DNA of 64,000 bases from JAVBMV01 sp031552145 (GTDB lineage: Bacteria > Myxococcota > Myxococcia > Myxococcales > UBA5297). The notes under the pieces are model-generated. The model had not been told where the DNA came from. It saw only the letters and a list, made by a program, of their open reading frames with translations, and made no database searches. Positions 53,397-61,465 of this stretch are shown one piece after another; position 1 is the stretch's first letter; each line of letters opens with the position of its first letter. A program made the position numbers and the translations under genes. The DNA lies in the NCBI GenBank assembly GCA_031552145.1, contig JAVBMV010000003.1, positions 248,001-312,000 of the forward strand, read 5' to 3'.

Positions 53397-53807
53397 CTAC
53401 TCGACGACGACGAGGACCGCGCCCTCCTCGACCGCCGCTCCCTGAGAGCAGTGGATCGAGCGGACCGTACCCGCTGAAGGGGCGCGTATGGCCGTATTCA
53501 TCTTCATCGCTTCGAGCGTGACGAGCACCTCGCCCGCGGTGACGGCCTGCCCTTCTTTTACATGCACCGTCACCACTGTCCCCGAGAGCGGGCTAACCAC
53601 CGAACCCGCGCCCTTGGGGGCAGCAGCCTTCGGCACCGGCGCCGCGGAAGGGGCAGGCGCCGAGACAGGTGCCGAGACGGGCACAGGCGCATAAGCGGGC
53701 ATGGGCGGCATGGAAGGATGGCCGGGCACCTCGGAGAGCATCTCGACGACCACCTCGTAGGGCTTGCCGTCGACCGTCACACGCATCTTCTTCTGAATCG
53801 GGTTCAT
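53397..53807 (-). CDS. Biotin carboxyl carrier protein of an acyl-CoA carboxylase/transcarboxylase
   Basis: A 136-residue biotinyl-domain protein. Residues 8-25 are a tether strand pair (MRVTVDGKPYEVVVEMLS), then a Pro/Ala-rich hinge (about 30-66), then the biotinyl domain with LEAMKM; Lys102 should be biotinylated. Small carriers of this form are the 1.3S subunit of propionibacterial transcarboxylase or the gamma/delta subunits of sodium-pumping decarboxylases and two-component acyl-CoA carboxylases. The carboxyltransferase gene and a small subunit gene lie just upstream on the same strand. No biotin carboxylase gene lies in the window. Confidence 0.9.
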   Translation of the reverse strand: MNPIQKKMRVTVDGKPYEVVVEMLSEVPGHPSMPPMPAYAPVPVSAPVSAPAPSAAPVPKAAAPKGAGSVVSPLSGTVVTVHVKEGQAVTAGEVLVTLEAMKMNTAIRAPSAGTVRSIHCSQGAAVEEGAVLVVVE

Positions 53808-53832
53808 GTCACTTCCTTACATGGTGAAACGA

Positions 53833-54036
53833 TTACCTGCGGAAGAGCGCGTGCGACGAGAAGATCTCGCGCCTGCCCTCCATGGACCAGAGGGTGCTCT
53901 CGATCGGATGCACCGCCAGGAGGCGATGTGGCTGTCCCAGCATATAGGCGACCGCGGCGGCGATGGCCTCGAAGGGGACCTCCTCCTCGCCCGTGCCTTG
54001 CGCGCTCTTGATGCCGTTCTCCGACCTCTGAGTCAT
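53833..54036 (-). CDS. Small subunit-like protein of the carboxylase cluster (67 aa)
   Basis: A 67-residue protein with GAGGAA about 6 nt before the ATG at 54036. The sequence has an amphipathic helix (EEEVPFEAIAAAVAYMLGQ), a short strand region (HRLLAVHPIESTLWSMEG) and a basic end. This pattern resembles the epsilon-like small proteins found between carboxyltransferase and biotin carrier genes in methylmalonyl-CoA decarboxylase or acyl-CoA carboxylase operons, which help assemble the complex. The match is from memory of the family pattern and is not strong. The position, 38 bp after the carboxyltransferase gene and 25 bp before the carrier gene, supports a real gene. Confidence 0.7.
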   Translation of the reverse strand: MTQRSENGIKSAQGTGEEEVPFEAIAAAVAYMLGQPHRLLAVHPIESTLWSMEGRREIFSSHALFRR

Positions 54037-54074
54037 TGGCTTCCTCGCGTTGGTTCAATGCCCTCGCCGGGCGA

Positions 54075-55628
54075 TTAGAGAGTAATGTTTCCGTGCTTCT
54101 TGGGTGGGCGCACCTCGCGCTTGCCGAGCGAGTTGCGCAGCGCCAAGGCCACCGCTACCCGAGTGTGCGACGGCTCGATCACGTCGGTGATCATGCCGCT
54201 CTCGGCCGCTTGCCACGGCGCGGCGAACTTGTCGCGGTACTCGTGCACCAGCTCCTGTGTCCGCTTCTTCTTGTCGGCGGCGTTCTTGATGTCGTCCTTG
54301 AAGAGGACGTTCACGGCGCCCTCGGCGCCCATCACCGCGATCTCGGCCGTGGGCCAGGCGAAGACCATGTCCGCGCCCATGTCCTTGCTGCACATAGCAA
54401 GGTAGGCGCCGCCGTAGGCCTTGCGCAGGATGACCGTCACCTTGGGGACCGTCGCCGCGGCCCAGGCGAAGAGCATCTTGGCGCCGTGGCGGATGATGCC
54501 GCCGCGCTCCTGCTGCACGCCGGGGAGGAAGCCCGGGACGTCGACCAGCGAGAGGAGGGGGATGTTGAAGACGTTGCAGAGGCGAATGAAGCGCGCCGCC
54601 TTGTCGGAGGCGTCGATGTCGAGCGCGCCCGCCCGCACCATCGGCTGGTTGGCGACGATGCCAGTGACGATGCCCTCGATGCGCGCGAAAGCGCAGACGA
54701 TGTTCTTCGCCCAGTCGGCCTGCACCTGCAGGAACTGTCCGCCGTCGACGAGGCGCCGAATCACGTCGCACACGTCGAGCGCCTCCTTGGCGTTCGCCGG
54801 CACCAGGTCATTCATACCCTCATCATCGACCATGTTGATCGAGGGTGTGGGCCGATGGGGCGGATCGCTCAGGTTGTTCGCCGGTAGGTAATCGAGCAAT
54901 TGACGCACGATCTGGAGCGCGTGAGCGTCATCCTCGGCGACGAAGTGGATGTTGCCACTGATGGTGGCGTGCGCCTCGGCGCTGCCGATCTCCTCCATGG
55001 TGGCCGATTGCCCCGTCACCGCCTTGATCACCTCGGGACCACAGATGAACATGTTGGCGTTGCGGCGGGTCATGATGAGGAAGTCCATCAGCGCGGGCGA
55101 GTAGGCCGCGCCGCCAGCGCAGGGGCCCGAGATGACCGCGATCTGAGGCACCACGCCCGAGAGCATGACGTTGCGGTAGAAGACTTGGCCGTAGCCCGAG
55201 AGCGACTCGACACCTTCCTGGATGCGCGCCCCGCCCGAGTCATTGAAGCCGACCACCGGCACGCCCACCTTGAGCGCATAGCTGAGCAGGTCGCTGATCT
55301 TCTGGGCGTGGATGCGCCCCAGCGCGCCGCCACCCACCATGAAGTCCTGGCTGAAGGAGGCCACGGTGCGCCCGTTGACGAAGCCGACGCCCGTGACGAC
55401 GCCGTCGGTGGGCAGCTTCTTCTTGTCCATGCCGAACTCGCGGCAGGAGTGCTGGGCGTGCATGCCCATCTCCTGGAAGCTCGATGGATCGAAGAGGCCG
55501 TTCACGCGTTCGCGCGCGGTGTAGAGCCCGCGCTGATGGCGCTCGGCGATCCGCTTCTCTCCCCCCGCCTGCTCTGCCTCTTCCCGCCGCTTCCTCAGAT
55601 CCTCGAGCAGCGTCTTGTCGATGGTCAT
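54075..55628 (-). CDS. mmdA: Methylmalonyl-/propionyl-CoA carboxyltransferase (12S / MmdA / PccB type)
   Basis: A 517-residue carboxyltransferase with two crotonase-like halves. Markers include ERVNGLFDPSSFQEMGMHAQ, GRTVASFSQDFMVGGGALG, FNDSGGARIQEGVESLSGYG with SGPCAGGAAYSPALMDF in the first half, and VDVPGFLPGVQQERGGIIRH, LRKAYGGAYLAMCSKDMGAD and WPTAEIAVMGAEGAVN in the second. Such proteins move CO2 between biotin and propionyl-CoA/methylmalonyl-CoA. It could act in propionyl-CoA carboxylase, methylmalonyl-CoA decarboxylase or a transcarboxylase; methylmalonyl-CoA epimerase encoded upstream supports a C3/C4-CoA role. The length is normal. Confidence 0.93.
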   Translation of the reverse strand: MTIDKTLLEDLRKRREEAEQAGGEKRIAERHQRGLYTARERVNGLFDPSSFQEMGMHAQHSCREFGMDKKKLPTDGVVTGVGFVNGRTVASFSQDFMVGGGALGRIHAQKISDLLSYALKVGVPVVGFNDSGGARIQEGVESLSGYGQVFYRNVMLSGVVPQIAVISGPCAGGAAYSPALMDFLIMTRRNANMFICGPEVIKAVTGQSATMEEIGSAEAHATISGNIHFVAEDDAHALQIVRQLLDYLPANNLSDPPHRPTPSINMVDDEGMNDLVPANAKEALDVCDVIRRLVDGGQFLQVQADWAKNIVCAFARIEGIVTGIVANQPMVRAGALDIDASDKAARFIRLCNVFNIPLLSLVDVPGFLPGVQQERGGIIRHGAKMLFAWAAATVPKVTVILRKAYGGAYLAMCSKDMGADMVFAWPTAEIAVMGAEGAVNVLFKDDIKNAADKKKRTQELVHEYRDKFAAPWQAAESGMITDVIEPSHTRVAVALALRNSLGKREVRPPKKHGNITL

Positions 55629-55681
55629 GTCGTAACCTCTTCAACGATTGGGCCGCCCGGTGCACGGGCGGGAGAGAGTGA

Positions 55682-55707
55682 GGGAGCCGGCCAAGAGGCC
55701 GGCCCCT
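55682..55707. other. Hairpin between epimerase and carboxyltransferase genes
   Basis: GAGCCGGCC and GGCCGGCCCC arms around an AAGA loop (read rightward) form a stem of 7 perfect pairs, extended by further pairs after one mismatch. No T run follows on either strand. It may protect mRNA or tune expression of the two genes. Confidence 0.4.
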
Positions 55708-55735
55708 GGAGAAACGATGAGCTTCTACGAAAGGC

Positions 55736-56146
55736 TCAGTGCTCGTGGCCGCAGCTGCAGAACTCGGTGAGGACGCCGCGCGTGCTCTTGGGGTGCAGGA
55801 AGGCCACCTGCTTGCCGCCAGCGCCCGGGACGGGCGTCTCGTTGATGAGGCGCACGCCGGCCTCTTTGGCGTGGTTGAGCGAGGCCTGGACGTCATCCGT
55901 CGCGAAGGCGATGTGGTGGATGCCCTCACCGCGATCGGCGATGAACTTGGCGACCGTCGCGTCCTCGCTCATCGGCTCGAGCAGCTCGATGTGGACGCCC
56001 CCGACCGAGAAGAAGGCGGTCCGCACCTTCTGGCTGGCGACCTCCTCGATCCGCTCGCACTTGAGACCGAAGGCCTTCTCATAGAGGGGGATCGCCTCCT
56101 CCAGCTTCTTCACCGCGATGCCCAGATGGTCGATGCTCTTGATCAT
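55736..56146 (-). CDS. mce: Methylmalonyl-CoA epimerase
   Basis: A 136-residue vicinal-oxygen-chelate protein that interconverts (R)- and (S)-methylmalonyl-CoA. It starts at the ATG at 56146 with AGGAG close upstream. Typical blocks are IDHLGIAVKKLEEAIPLYEK (His7 as the first metal ligand), VGGVHIELLEP, GEGIHHIAFAT with the next His ligand, and LNETPVPGAGGKQVAFLHPKSTRGVLTEFC, quoted here in part as GVLTEFC. Length agrees with the family. It leads the leftward carboxylase operon, which supports propionyl-CoA/methylmalonyl-CoA metabolism. A longer open frame upstream crosses the promoter region and was rejected. Confidence 0.93.
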   Translation of the reverse strand: MIKSIDHLGIAVKKLEEAIPLYEKAFGLKCERIEEVASQKVRTAFFSVGGVHIELLEPMSEDATVAKFIADRGEGIHHIAFATDDVQASLNHAKEAGVRLINETPVPGAGGKQVAFLHPKSTRGVLTEFCSCGHEH

Positions 56147-56217
56147 GCTCCTGTCCGCCTTTCCGGTGCCGGCTTGCCTACGAAGCAGGTTTTCGGCCGA
56201 TTGTAGGTATTTCCACG

Positions 56218-56248
56218 CGAACGTCCACGTTCGTTCCGCCGCGAACGT
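56218..56248. promoter_or_regulatory. Candidate operator: perfect dyad plus a third half-site
   Basis: CGAACGT-CC-ACGTTCG (56218-56233) is a perfect 7-bp dyad with a 2-nt centre. A third CGAACGT half-site lies at 56242-56248, 24 bp from the first. It sits about 72 bp before mce and 130 bp before pgi, in the divergent promoter region. A TetR- or similar-family repressor site is plausible. Confidence 0.5.
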
Positions 56249-56380
56249 ATGGCGCGCCCCGAGGGGAGTCGTCAAGTACCGCGGCGCCCCTCCCCCCGGT
56301 GGCTTTCTGGTGGACCTGGCTCCCCTACTTTGTCTACGCTTTTCGTCTCTTCTCACCCCTTATGAGCACCCGGAGGCCCC

Positions 56381-58045
56381 ATGAGCGCGCAGCCAACCAA
56401 CCGGAACCCCACCCGCACCAGCGCATGGCGAGCGCTCGTCCAGCACAAGGCCGAGCTCGACACCCTCACCATCGCGCGCCTCTTCGAGGAGGAGCCCAGG
56501 CGGTTCGAGCAGCTCTCCCTGCGCTACGAGGACTGGCTGGTCGACCTCTCGAAGAACCGCGCCACGAAGCGCACCTTCGAGCTGTTGGTCGCACTGGCCA
56601 ACGAGCTGGACCTGCCCGGCGCCATCGAGGCCATGTTCAGGGGAGAGAAGATTAATGCCACCGAGAAGCGCTCCGTGCTCCACGTGGCGCTGCGCAACCG
56701 CTCGGGGCGCCCCGTCCTGCTGGAGGGCAAGGACGTGATGCCCGATATCCTGGCGGTCTTGGAGAAGATGCGGGGCTTCACCGAGCGACTGCGCTCCGGC
56801 GCCTGGAAAGGCGCGACCGGGAAGCAGATCACCGACGTCGTCAACATCGGCATCGGCGGCTCCGACCTAGGCCCCCTGATGGTGACCGGGGCGCTGGCTC
56901 CCTATGCCTCGCCCGCCCTGCGTACCCACTTCGTCTCCAACGTGGACGGCGCGCACCTGGCGCAGACGGTCGCCGCGCTCGACCCCGCCAGCACGCTCTT
57001 CATCATCGCCTCCAAGACCTTCACCACGCAGGAGACGCTCGCCAATGCCCGCTCGGCCCGCGCCTGGCTGGTCGGCGCGCTCGGCGAGGCAGCCGTCCCG
57101 CGCCACTTCGTCGCCGTCTCGACCAACGCCCGTGAGGTGGCGGCCTTTGGCATCGACACCGAGAACATGTTCGGCTTCTGGGACTGGGTGGGCGGCCGAT
57201 ACTCTCTGTGGAGCGCCATCGGGCTCCCCATCGCCTGCGCGGTGGGCATGGAGCGGTTCGAGGAGCTGCTCGCCGGAGCCCACGCCATGGACGAGCACTT
57301 CCGTACCGCGCCGCTCGAAAAGAACCTGCCGGTGCTCCTGGCCCTGCTGGGCGTTTGGTACTCAAACTTTCACGGCGCCGAGAGCTTCGCGGTGCTCCCT
57401 TATGACCAGTGCCTCAGCCGCTTCCCGGCCTACCTGCAGCAGGCCGACATGGAGAGCAACGGCAAGGGGACCGATCGGGACGGCGCGCCCATCACGGGCT
57501 ACACCACGGGCCCCATCCTCTGGGGAGAGCCCGGCACCAACGGCCAGCACGCCTTCTATCAGTTGATTCACCAAGGGACGCGGCTGGTCCCGTGCGACTT
57601 CATCGCCCCTTGCCAGAGCCAGTATCCGCTGGGCGAGCATCACGAACTGCTCCTCGCCAACTTCTTCGCGCAGACCGAGGCGCTGATGCTCGGCAAGAGC
57701 CTTGAGCAGGCGCGGCGCGAGCTCGCCGCCACCGGAATGGCCGCGGAGGAGGTGGAGCGGCTGGCGCCCCACAAGGTCTTCCCCGGCAACCGCCCCACCA
57801 ACTCGATTCTCGTCACCAAGCTGACGCCGCACACCCTGGGCGGACTCATCGCGCTCTACGAGCACAAGATCTTCTGCCAAGGGGTGCTCTGGAACGTCTT
57901 CAGCTTCGACCAATGGGGCGTGGAGCTCGGGAAGGTGCTGGCGGGGCGCCTCCTGCCGAAGATGCGGGCGTCCGGCGCGCTCGAAGGGCATGACGCCTCG
58001 ACCGCGGGGCTGGTCGGCTTCTACAAGCAGCACCGGGGCGCGTAG
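56381..58045 (+). CDS. pgi: Glucose-6-phosphate isomerase
   Basis: A 554-residue phosphoglucose isomerase of the large bacterial/eukaryotic form. Diagnostic blocks are NIGIGGSDLGPLMV, VSNVDGAHLAQTVAAL, SKTFTTQETLANA, GGRYSLWSAIGLPIA, the catalytic-His region FHGAESFAVLPYDQ (as part of the active site loop) and DQWGVELGKVLA. It interconverts glucose-6-phosphate and fructose-6-phosphate in glycolysis and gluconeogenesis. The start at 56381 matches the family's N-terminus. The next gene on the same strand, for a carboxyltransferase, begins 126 bp downstream. Confidence 0.96.
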   Translation: MSAQPTNRNPTRTSAWRALVQHKAELDTLTIARLFEEEPRRFEQLSLRYEDWLVDLSKNRATKRTFELLVALANELDLPGAIEAMFRGEKINATEKRSVLHVALRNRSGRPVLLEGKDVMPDILAVLEKMRGFTERLRSGAWKGATGKQITDVVNIGIGGSDLGPLMVTGALAPYASPALRTHFVSNVDGAHLAQTVAALDPASTLFIIASKTFTTQETLANARSARAWLVGALGEAAVPRHFVAVSTNAREVAAFGIDTENMFGFWDWVGGRYSLWSAIGLPIACAVGMERFEELLAGAHAMDEHFRTAPLEKNLPVLLALLGVWYSNFHGAESFAVLPYDQCLSRFPAYLQQADMESNGKGTDRDGAPITGYTTGPILWGEPGTNGQHAFYQLIHQGTRLVPCDFIAPCQSQYPLGEHHELLLANFFAQTEALMLGKSLEQARRELAATGMAAEEVERLAPHKVFPGNRPTNSILVTKLTPHTLGGLIALYEHKIFCQGVLWNVFSFDQWGVELGKVLAGRLLPKMRASGALEGHDASTAGLVGFYKQHRGA

Positions 58046-58171
58046 CGGCCACTCCCAAGCCCGCCACCCTTGGGCAGGCGGGGCGCCTCGTGATAGCGTT
58101 CACATTAGGAATGGTTTCCACCCGGGCGGACGCCCTTGGCGCCCGCCCATAGAGAGAACGAGCGTGCCCCA

Positions 58172-59671
58172 ATGGCCAAGACGATTCATGTGACGGACGT
58201 CATCCTCCGGGATGCTCACCAGAGCCTCCTGGCCACCCGAATGTCCTTCGAGGACCTCGCGCCCGCCTGCGCCGATCTGGATCAGGCCGGGTACTGGTCG
58301 CTCGAGTGTTGGGGCGGCGCTACCTTCGACTCCTGCATCCGCTTCCTCAACGAGGACCCGTGGGTGCGGCTGCGCGAGTTCAAGAAGCTCCTGCCGAAGA
58401 CCCCGCTGCAGATGCTGCTGCGCGGCCAGAACCTGCTCGGCTACCGCCACTATGGCGACGACGTGGTCGACCGGTTCGTCGAGAAGGCGGCCAGCAACGG
58501 CATGGACGTCTTCCGCGTCTTCGACGCGCTCAACGACGTGCGCAACCTCACCCGCTCCATCGAGGCAGTGAAGAAGAGCGGCAAGCACGCGCAGGGCACC
58601 ATCAGCTACACCGTGAGCCCCGTCCACACCATCGACTCCTTCGTGGTGCTGGCGAAGCAGCTGGAGGATATGGGCTGCCACTCCATCTGCATCAAGGACA
58701 TGGCGGCGCTGCTCAAGCCCCAGCCCGCCTACGATCTGGTCAAGGCCATCACCAAGGCGACGAAGCTGCCGGTGCACGTCCACTGCCACGCCACCACTGG
58801 CGTCACGCTGGTGAGCCTGATGAAGGCGATCGAGGCGGGTGCCGCGGGCGTCGACAGCTCCGTCAGCTCCCTCTCGCTGGGCACCGGCCACAACCCCACC
58901 GAGAGCCTTCACGAGATGCTGGAGGGGACGGGCTATAGGACCAATCTCGATCTGGGGCGCGTCTACAAGGCGCGCGATCACTTCGCCAAGGTGCTGCCCA
59001 AGTACAAGGCCTTCCACACGCAGGTGGTGGGCGTCGACACCGAGATCTTCAGCAGCCAGATCCCGGGCGGCATGCTCTCGAACCTGGAGTCGCAGCTGAA
59101 GCAGCAGAAGGCGGGCGAGAAGCTGCGCGACGTGCTGGAGGCGGTGCCCAACGTGCGCGCCGACGCCGGCTATCCGCCGCTGGTCACCCCCTCGAGCCAG
59201 ATCGTGGGCACCCAGGCCGTGGTGAACGTGATGCTGGGCAAGTACAAGCAGCTTTCGGGCGAGTTTGCCGACATCGTGCTCGGCTACTACGGCAAGCCCT
59301 CGGCCCCGCCCAACCCCGACGTCATCGCGCTGGCCGAGAAGCAGACCGGCAAGAAGGTGATCACCTGCCGTCCGGCCGACCTGATCGCGCCCGAGTGGGA
59401 GTCACTAAAGGAGAAGGCGAAGGGCGTCGAAGGGTTCAACGGCACGGATGAGGATGTGCTCACCCTGGCCATGTTCCCGCAGGTGGCGCCCAAGTTCTTC
59501 AAGGAGCGCCCGGCGGGTCCGAAGGATCCGACGGTGGGCGCGCCGGCGCCGGCCGCCGCCGCTGCGAAGCCCCAGCCCCCGCCCATTGGAAAGAGCGGTG
59601 GCAAGGTGAGCCAGTTCGTGCTCGAGGTGAATGGGAAGCGCTCGGAGGTGAAGGTGGAGCAGCTGTCGTAG
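58172..59671 (+). CDS. Pyruvate/oxaloacetate carboxyltransferase (5S / OadA / PycB type) without biotin domain
   Basis: A 499-residue protein. Residues 1-290 are the carboxyltransferase barrel: VTDVILRDAHQSLLATRM with Asp14, QMLLRGQNLLGYRHYGDD, the carbamoylated-Lys site ICIKDMAALL (Lys175) and VHVHCHATTG. A PYC_OADA-type second domain follows (GGMLSNLESQLK, PSSQIVGTQAVVNV). After a Pro/Ala hinge the protein ends with FVLEVNGKRSEVKVEQLS, which looks like the tether that normally precedes a biotinyl domain, but no EAMKM domain follows. It could be the 5S subunit of a transcarboxylase using the separate carrier encoded at 53397-53807. The ATG at 58172 starts the homology; the Shine-Dalgarno sequence is weak. 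Confidence 0.9.
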   Translation: MAKTIHVTDVILRDAHQSLLATRMSFEDLAPACADLDQAGYWSLECWGGATFDSCIRFLNEDPWVRLREFKKLLPKTPLQMLLRGQNLLGYRHYGDDVVDRFVEKAASNGMDVFRVFDALNDVRNLTRSIEAVKKSGKHAQGTISYTVSPVHTIDSFVVLAKQLEDMGCHSICIKDMAALLKPQPAYDLVKAITKATKLPVHVHCHATTGVTLVSLMKAIEAGAAGVDSSVSSLSLGTGHNPTESLHEMLEGTGYRTNLDLGRVYKARDHFAKVLPKYKAFHTQVVGVDTEIFSSQIPGGMLSNLESQLKQQKAGEKLRDVLEAVPNVRADAGYPPLVTPSSQIVGTQAVVNVMLGKYKQLSGEFADIVLGYYGKPSAPPNPDVIALAEKQTGKKVITCRPADLIAPEWESLKEKAKGVEGFNGTDEDVLTLAMFPQVAPKFFKERPAGPKDPTVGAPAPAAAAAKPQPPPIGKSGGKVSQFVLEVNGKRSEVKVEQLS

Positions 59672-59699
59672 GGCGCCATCTTATGCGCCCAACACAGAT

Positions 59700-59732
59700 C
59701 GGCCGACCCGTCTATTGGCGGGTCGGCCGTTT
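59700..59732 (+). terminator. Rho-independent terminator after the 5S-type gene
   Basis: A perfect 11-bp stem, CGGCCGACCCG (59700-59710) with CGGGTCGGCCG (59719-59729), closes an 8-nt loop and is followed by TTT. It lies 28 bp after the stop codon. As the next gene converges from the right, it may also limit leftward transcripts. Confidence 0.75.
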
Positions 59733-59747
59733 CACAATCATTGACAA

Positions 59748-60311
59748 CTAGTTGTCGGCGCAGCCGCCACCCTGATAGCAGGGGTATTGCCCCGGCACGG
59801 GCATGCCATCGCGATCCCCCATTGGGCCTATCTGCCCCATATATATCTCCGCCTCGATGCGACTCTCCGTCCTGGAGGCGGACCCCTCGCGGCCATAGTA
59901 GCCGAACGAATCGACGATCAGTGTCTCGTGATCCATATCTATGCCCTGGCGCGAATAGACCCGAACGTCATAGATAGTCTCGCCGCCATTCCCCGCCCCG
60001 TTGAAGGAAGCATGCAGTCCACTGCAATAGAAGGGAGCATTGAGCAGATCGGCGGGACAGGGAAGCCGCTGGGTGTGTATCGTCAGAGCACCCGACCTCA
60101 ACCTTCCAACGGCGACCTGTACCCCTAGGCTTGCGTTGGCCGAGGCATCGGACTGATGTCGCACCGCGTTGAGTCCATGTCTATGCGCGGCGCTCGAGCG
60201 ATAGACTGTCGCACCAGCGGCGGAGAGCGCAACCAATAGAAATATCACCAGCAGCGCGACGTATCCACGATGAGGAGCCTGCCGCCCCCCCCTTTGGTCA
60301 TCGAATCTCAT
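59748..60311 (-). CDS. pilX: PilX-like minor pilin/pilus assembly protein
   Basis: A 187-residue protein with a type IV prepilin-like start: basic leader, HRG, then YVALLVIFLLVALSAAGATV as the membrane helix. Like other PilX proteins it lacks Glu at position +5. A globular part with two Cys pairs (LPCPADLLNAPFYC, YPCYQGGGC) follows. It is the last gene of the leftward minor-pilin operon; its start overlaps the end of pilW by 4 bp. With PilV, PilW, FimT and PilY1 it would form the priming tip complex of type IV pili. The family is variable, so the name rests on both context and N-terminus. Confidence 0.72.
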   Translation of the reverse strand: MRFDDQRGGRQAPHRGYVALLVIFLLVALSAAGATVYRSSAAHRHGLNAVRHQSDASANASLGVQVAVGRLRSGALTIHTQRLPCPADLLNAPFYCSGLHASFNGAGNGGETIYDVRVYSRQGIDMDHETLIVDSFGYYGREGSASRTESRIEAEIYMGQIGPMGDRDGMPVPGQYPCYQGGGCADN

Positions 60312-61465
60312 ATGGACTCCAGGACAAGGTTCATCAGAGTAACCGAAAAGGTGAGGCTGGAATGCGCCCTGTTATCCTGTGTTCCAGCGGCATGGTCCAT
60401 CAGCGCCTGACGCGTGGAGCGGAGCGCTTCCGCAACAACCGCGCTGCGCGCGCTAAACCCTATAGTTACGCCTCGAACCGACGAGGTGAGCGTAAGCTCG
60501 TTTTGGCGATTTCCCGCACTGTCATCCACGCCATCGAGCACGCAAGCGGTGGTGGTACTCATATTACAATCGACATAGGAGGAGATCGGTCCCCATGAGG
60601 CGTTAGAAGCATTCCAGACCCGCGGGGCTACCTGAAAATCTTCGATCCCTTCGACGAGCAATTCTGGGTCGCCAGAGATGACTGTGCTGCCATAGGCTAT
60701 GCTTTCCTGGCGGTAGAGACCGCGCTCGGCCCCGCCAGGTCCTTGATAAACCATGTAACGGGCCCGACCCGCCAGCGCATAGACAAGCATCCCATGCCGC
60801 GGACACTCGCCGTTCGGAAGAACTATAGGAGTCTCGTCCAAGTCGATCTTTGAGATCACAATACTAAGCTTTTCTTCGAATTCGCCCGATTGTACCCGGG
60901 CAAGGCAAGAGACCGTCTGGTCCGCTGTGGCAAAGAGCAGCGTGGGAAGAGCGGGAGCACCCGACACCTCCCCCAGGGAAAACACCTCATGAACCGTCAG
61001 CGGCGCGAAGGAGTGCAATTGCACGGCGGTACAACTTTCGTCGAGGCACTCCCCGACGCTCCCCACCTGCCGCGCTACGGGATCTCCCCAAGCGAGCTCG
61101 AGCACGTCCGTGCCCTCGATGATTCCCTCATCAGTCGAGTCGGCAGCTACAGCCGCGATCTCTCCGACCTCATCATCGACATTGTTATGTAGAACGAAAG
61201 CGTAGCGAGAGGCCTCGAAGCGCAGACCCGCATTCACCACTTCGCGCTCCATCACCGCGACGCCCGTTCGAAGGCGCGTGTCCAGCCTGATACTGAGCGC
61301 GCTGTCCCGGTCGATGCGCACGAGCGCCACGAAGCCCGCGACCGCGGCGCCCGCGACGACGGTAGAGATTGCGAGCGCGACCATCAGCTCGATCAGCGTC
61401 ATACCACGCGCTAGACCGAGCGATTGAGCAAGCCTACTGCGTCTTGGCCAAGATGTAGCTTTCAT
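60308..61465 (-). CDS. pilW: PilW-family minor prepilin
   Basis: A 385-residue protein. After a basic leader, LARG is followed by MTLIELMVALAISTVVAG, a class IVa prepilin site with Glu at +5 and a long hydrophobic helix. The following text matches PilW in outline: SIRLDTRLRTGVAVMEREVV, then a large beta-rich domain (to about 340). The first 10 codons overlap the end of pilV by 32 bp; the start could lie a few codons later, but must precede the LARG site. It belongs to the minor-pilin operon and would help start pilus assembly. Confidence 0.85.
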   Translation of the reverse strand: MKATSWPRRSRLAQSLGLARGMTLIELMVALAISTVVAGAAVAGFVALVRIDRDSALSIRLDTRLRTGVAVMEREVVNAGLRFEASRYAFVLHNNVDDEVGEIAAVAADSTDEGIIEGTDVLELAWGDPVARQVGSVGECLDESCTAVQLHSFAPLTVHEVFSLGEVSGAPALPTLLFATADQTVSCLARVQSGEFEEKLSIVISKIDLDETPIVLPNGECPRHGMLVYALAGRARYMVYQGPGGAERGLYRQESIAYGSTVISGDPELLVEGIEDFQVAPRVWNASNASWGPISSYVDCNMSTTTACVLDGVDDSAGNRQNELTLTSSVRGVTIGFSARSAVVAEALRSTRQALMDHAAGTQDNRAHSSLTFSVTLMNLVLESI

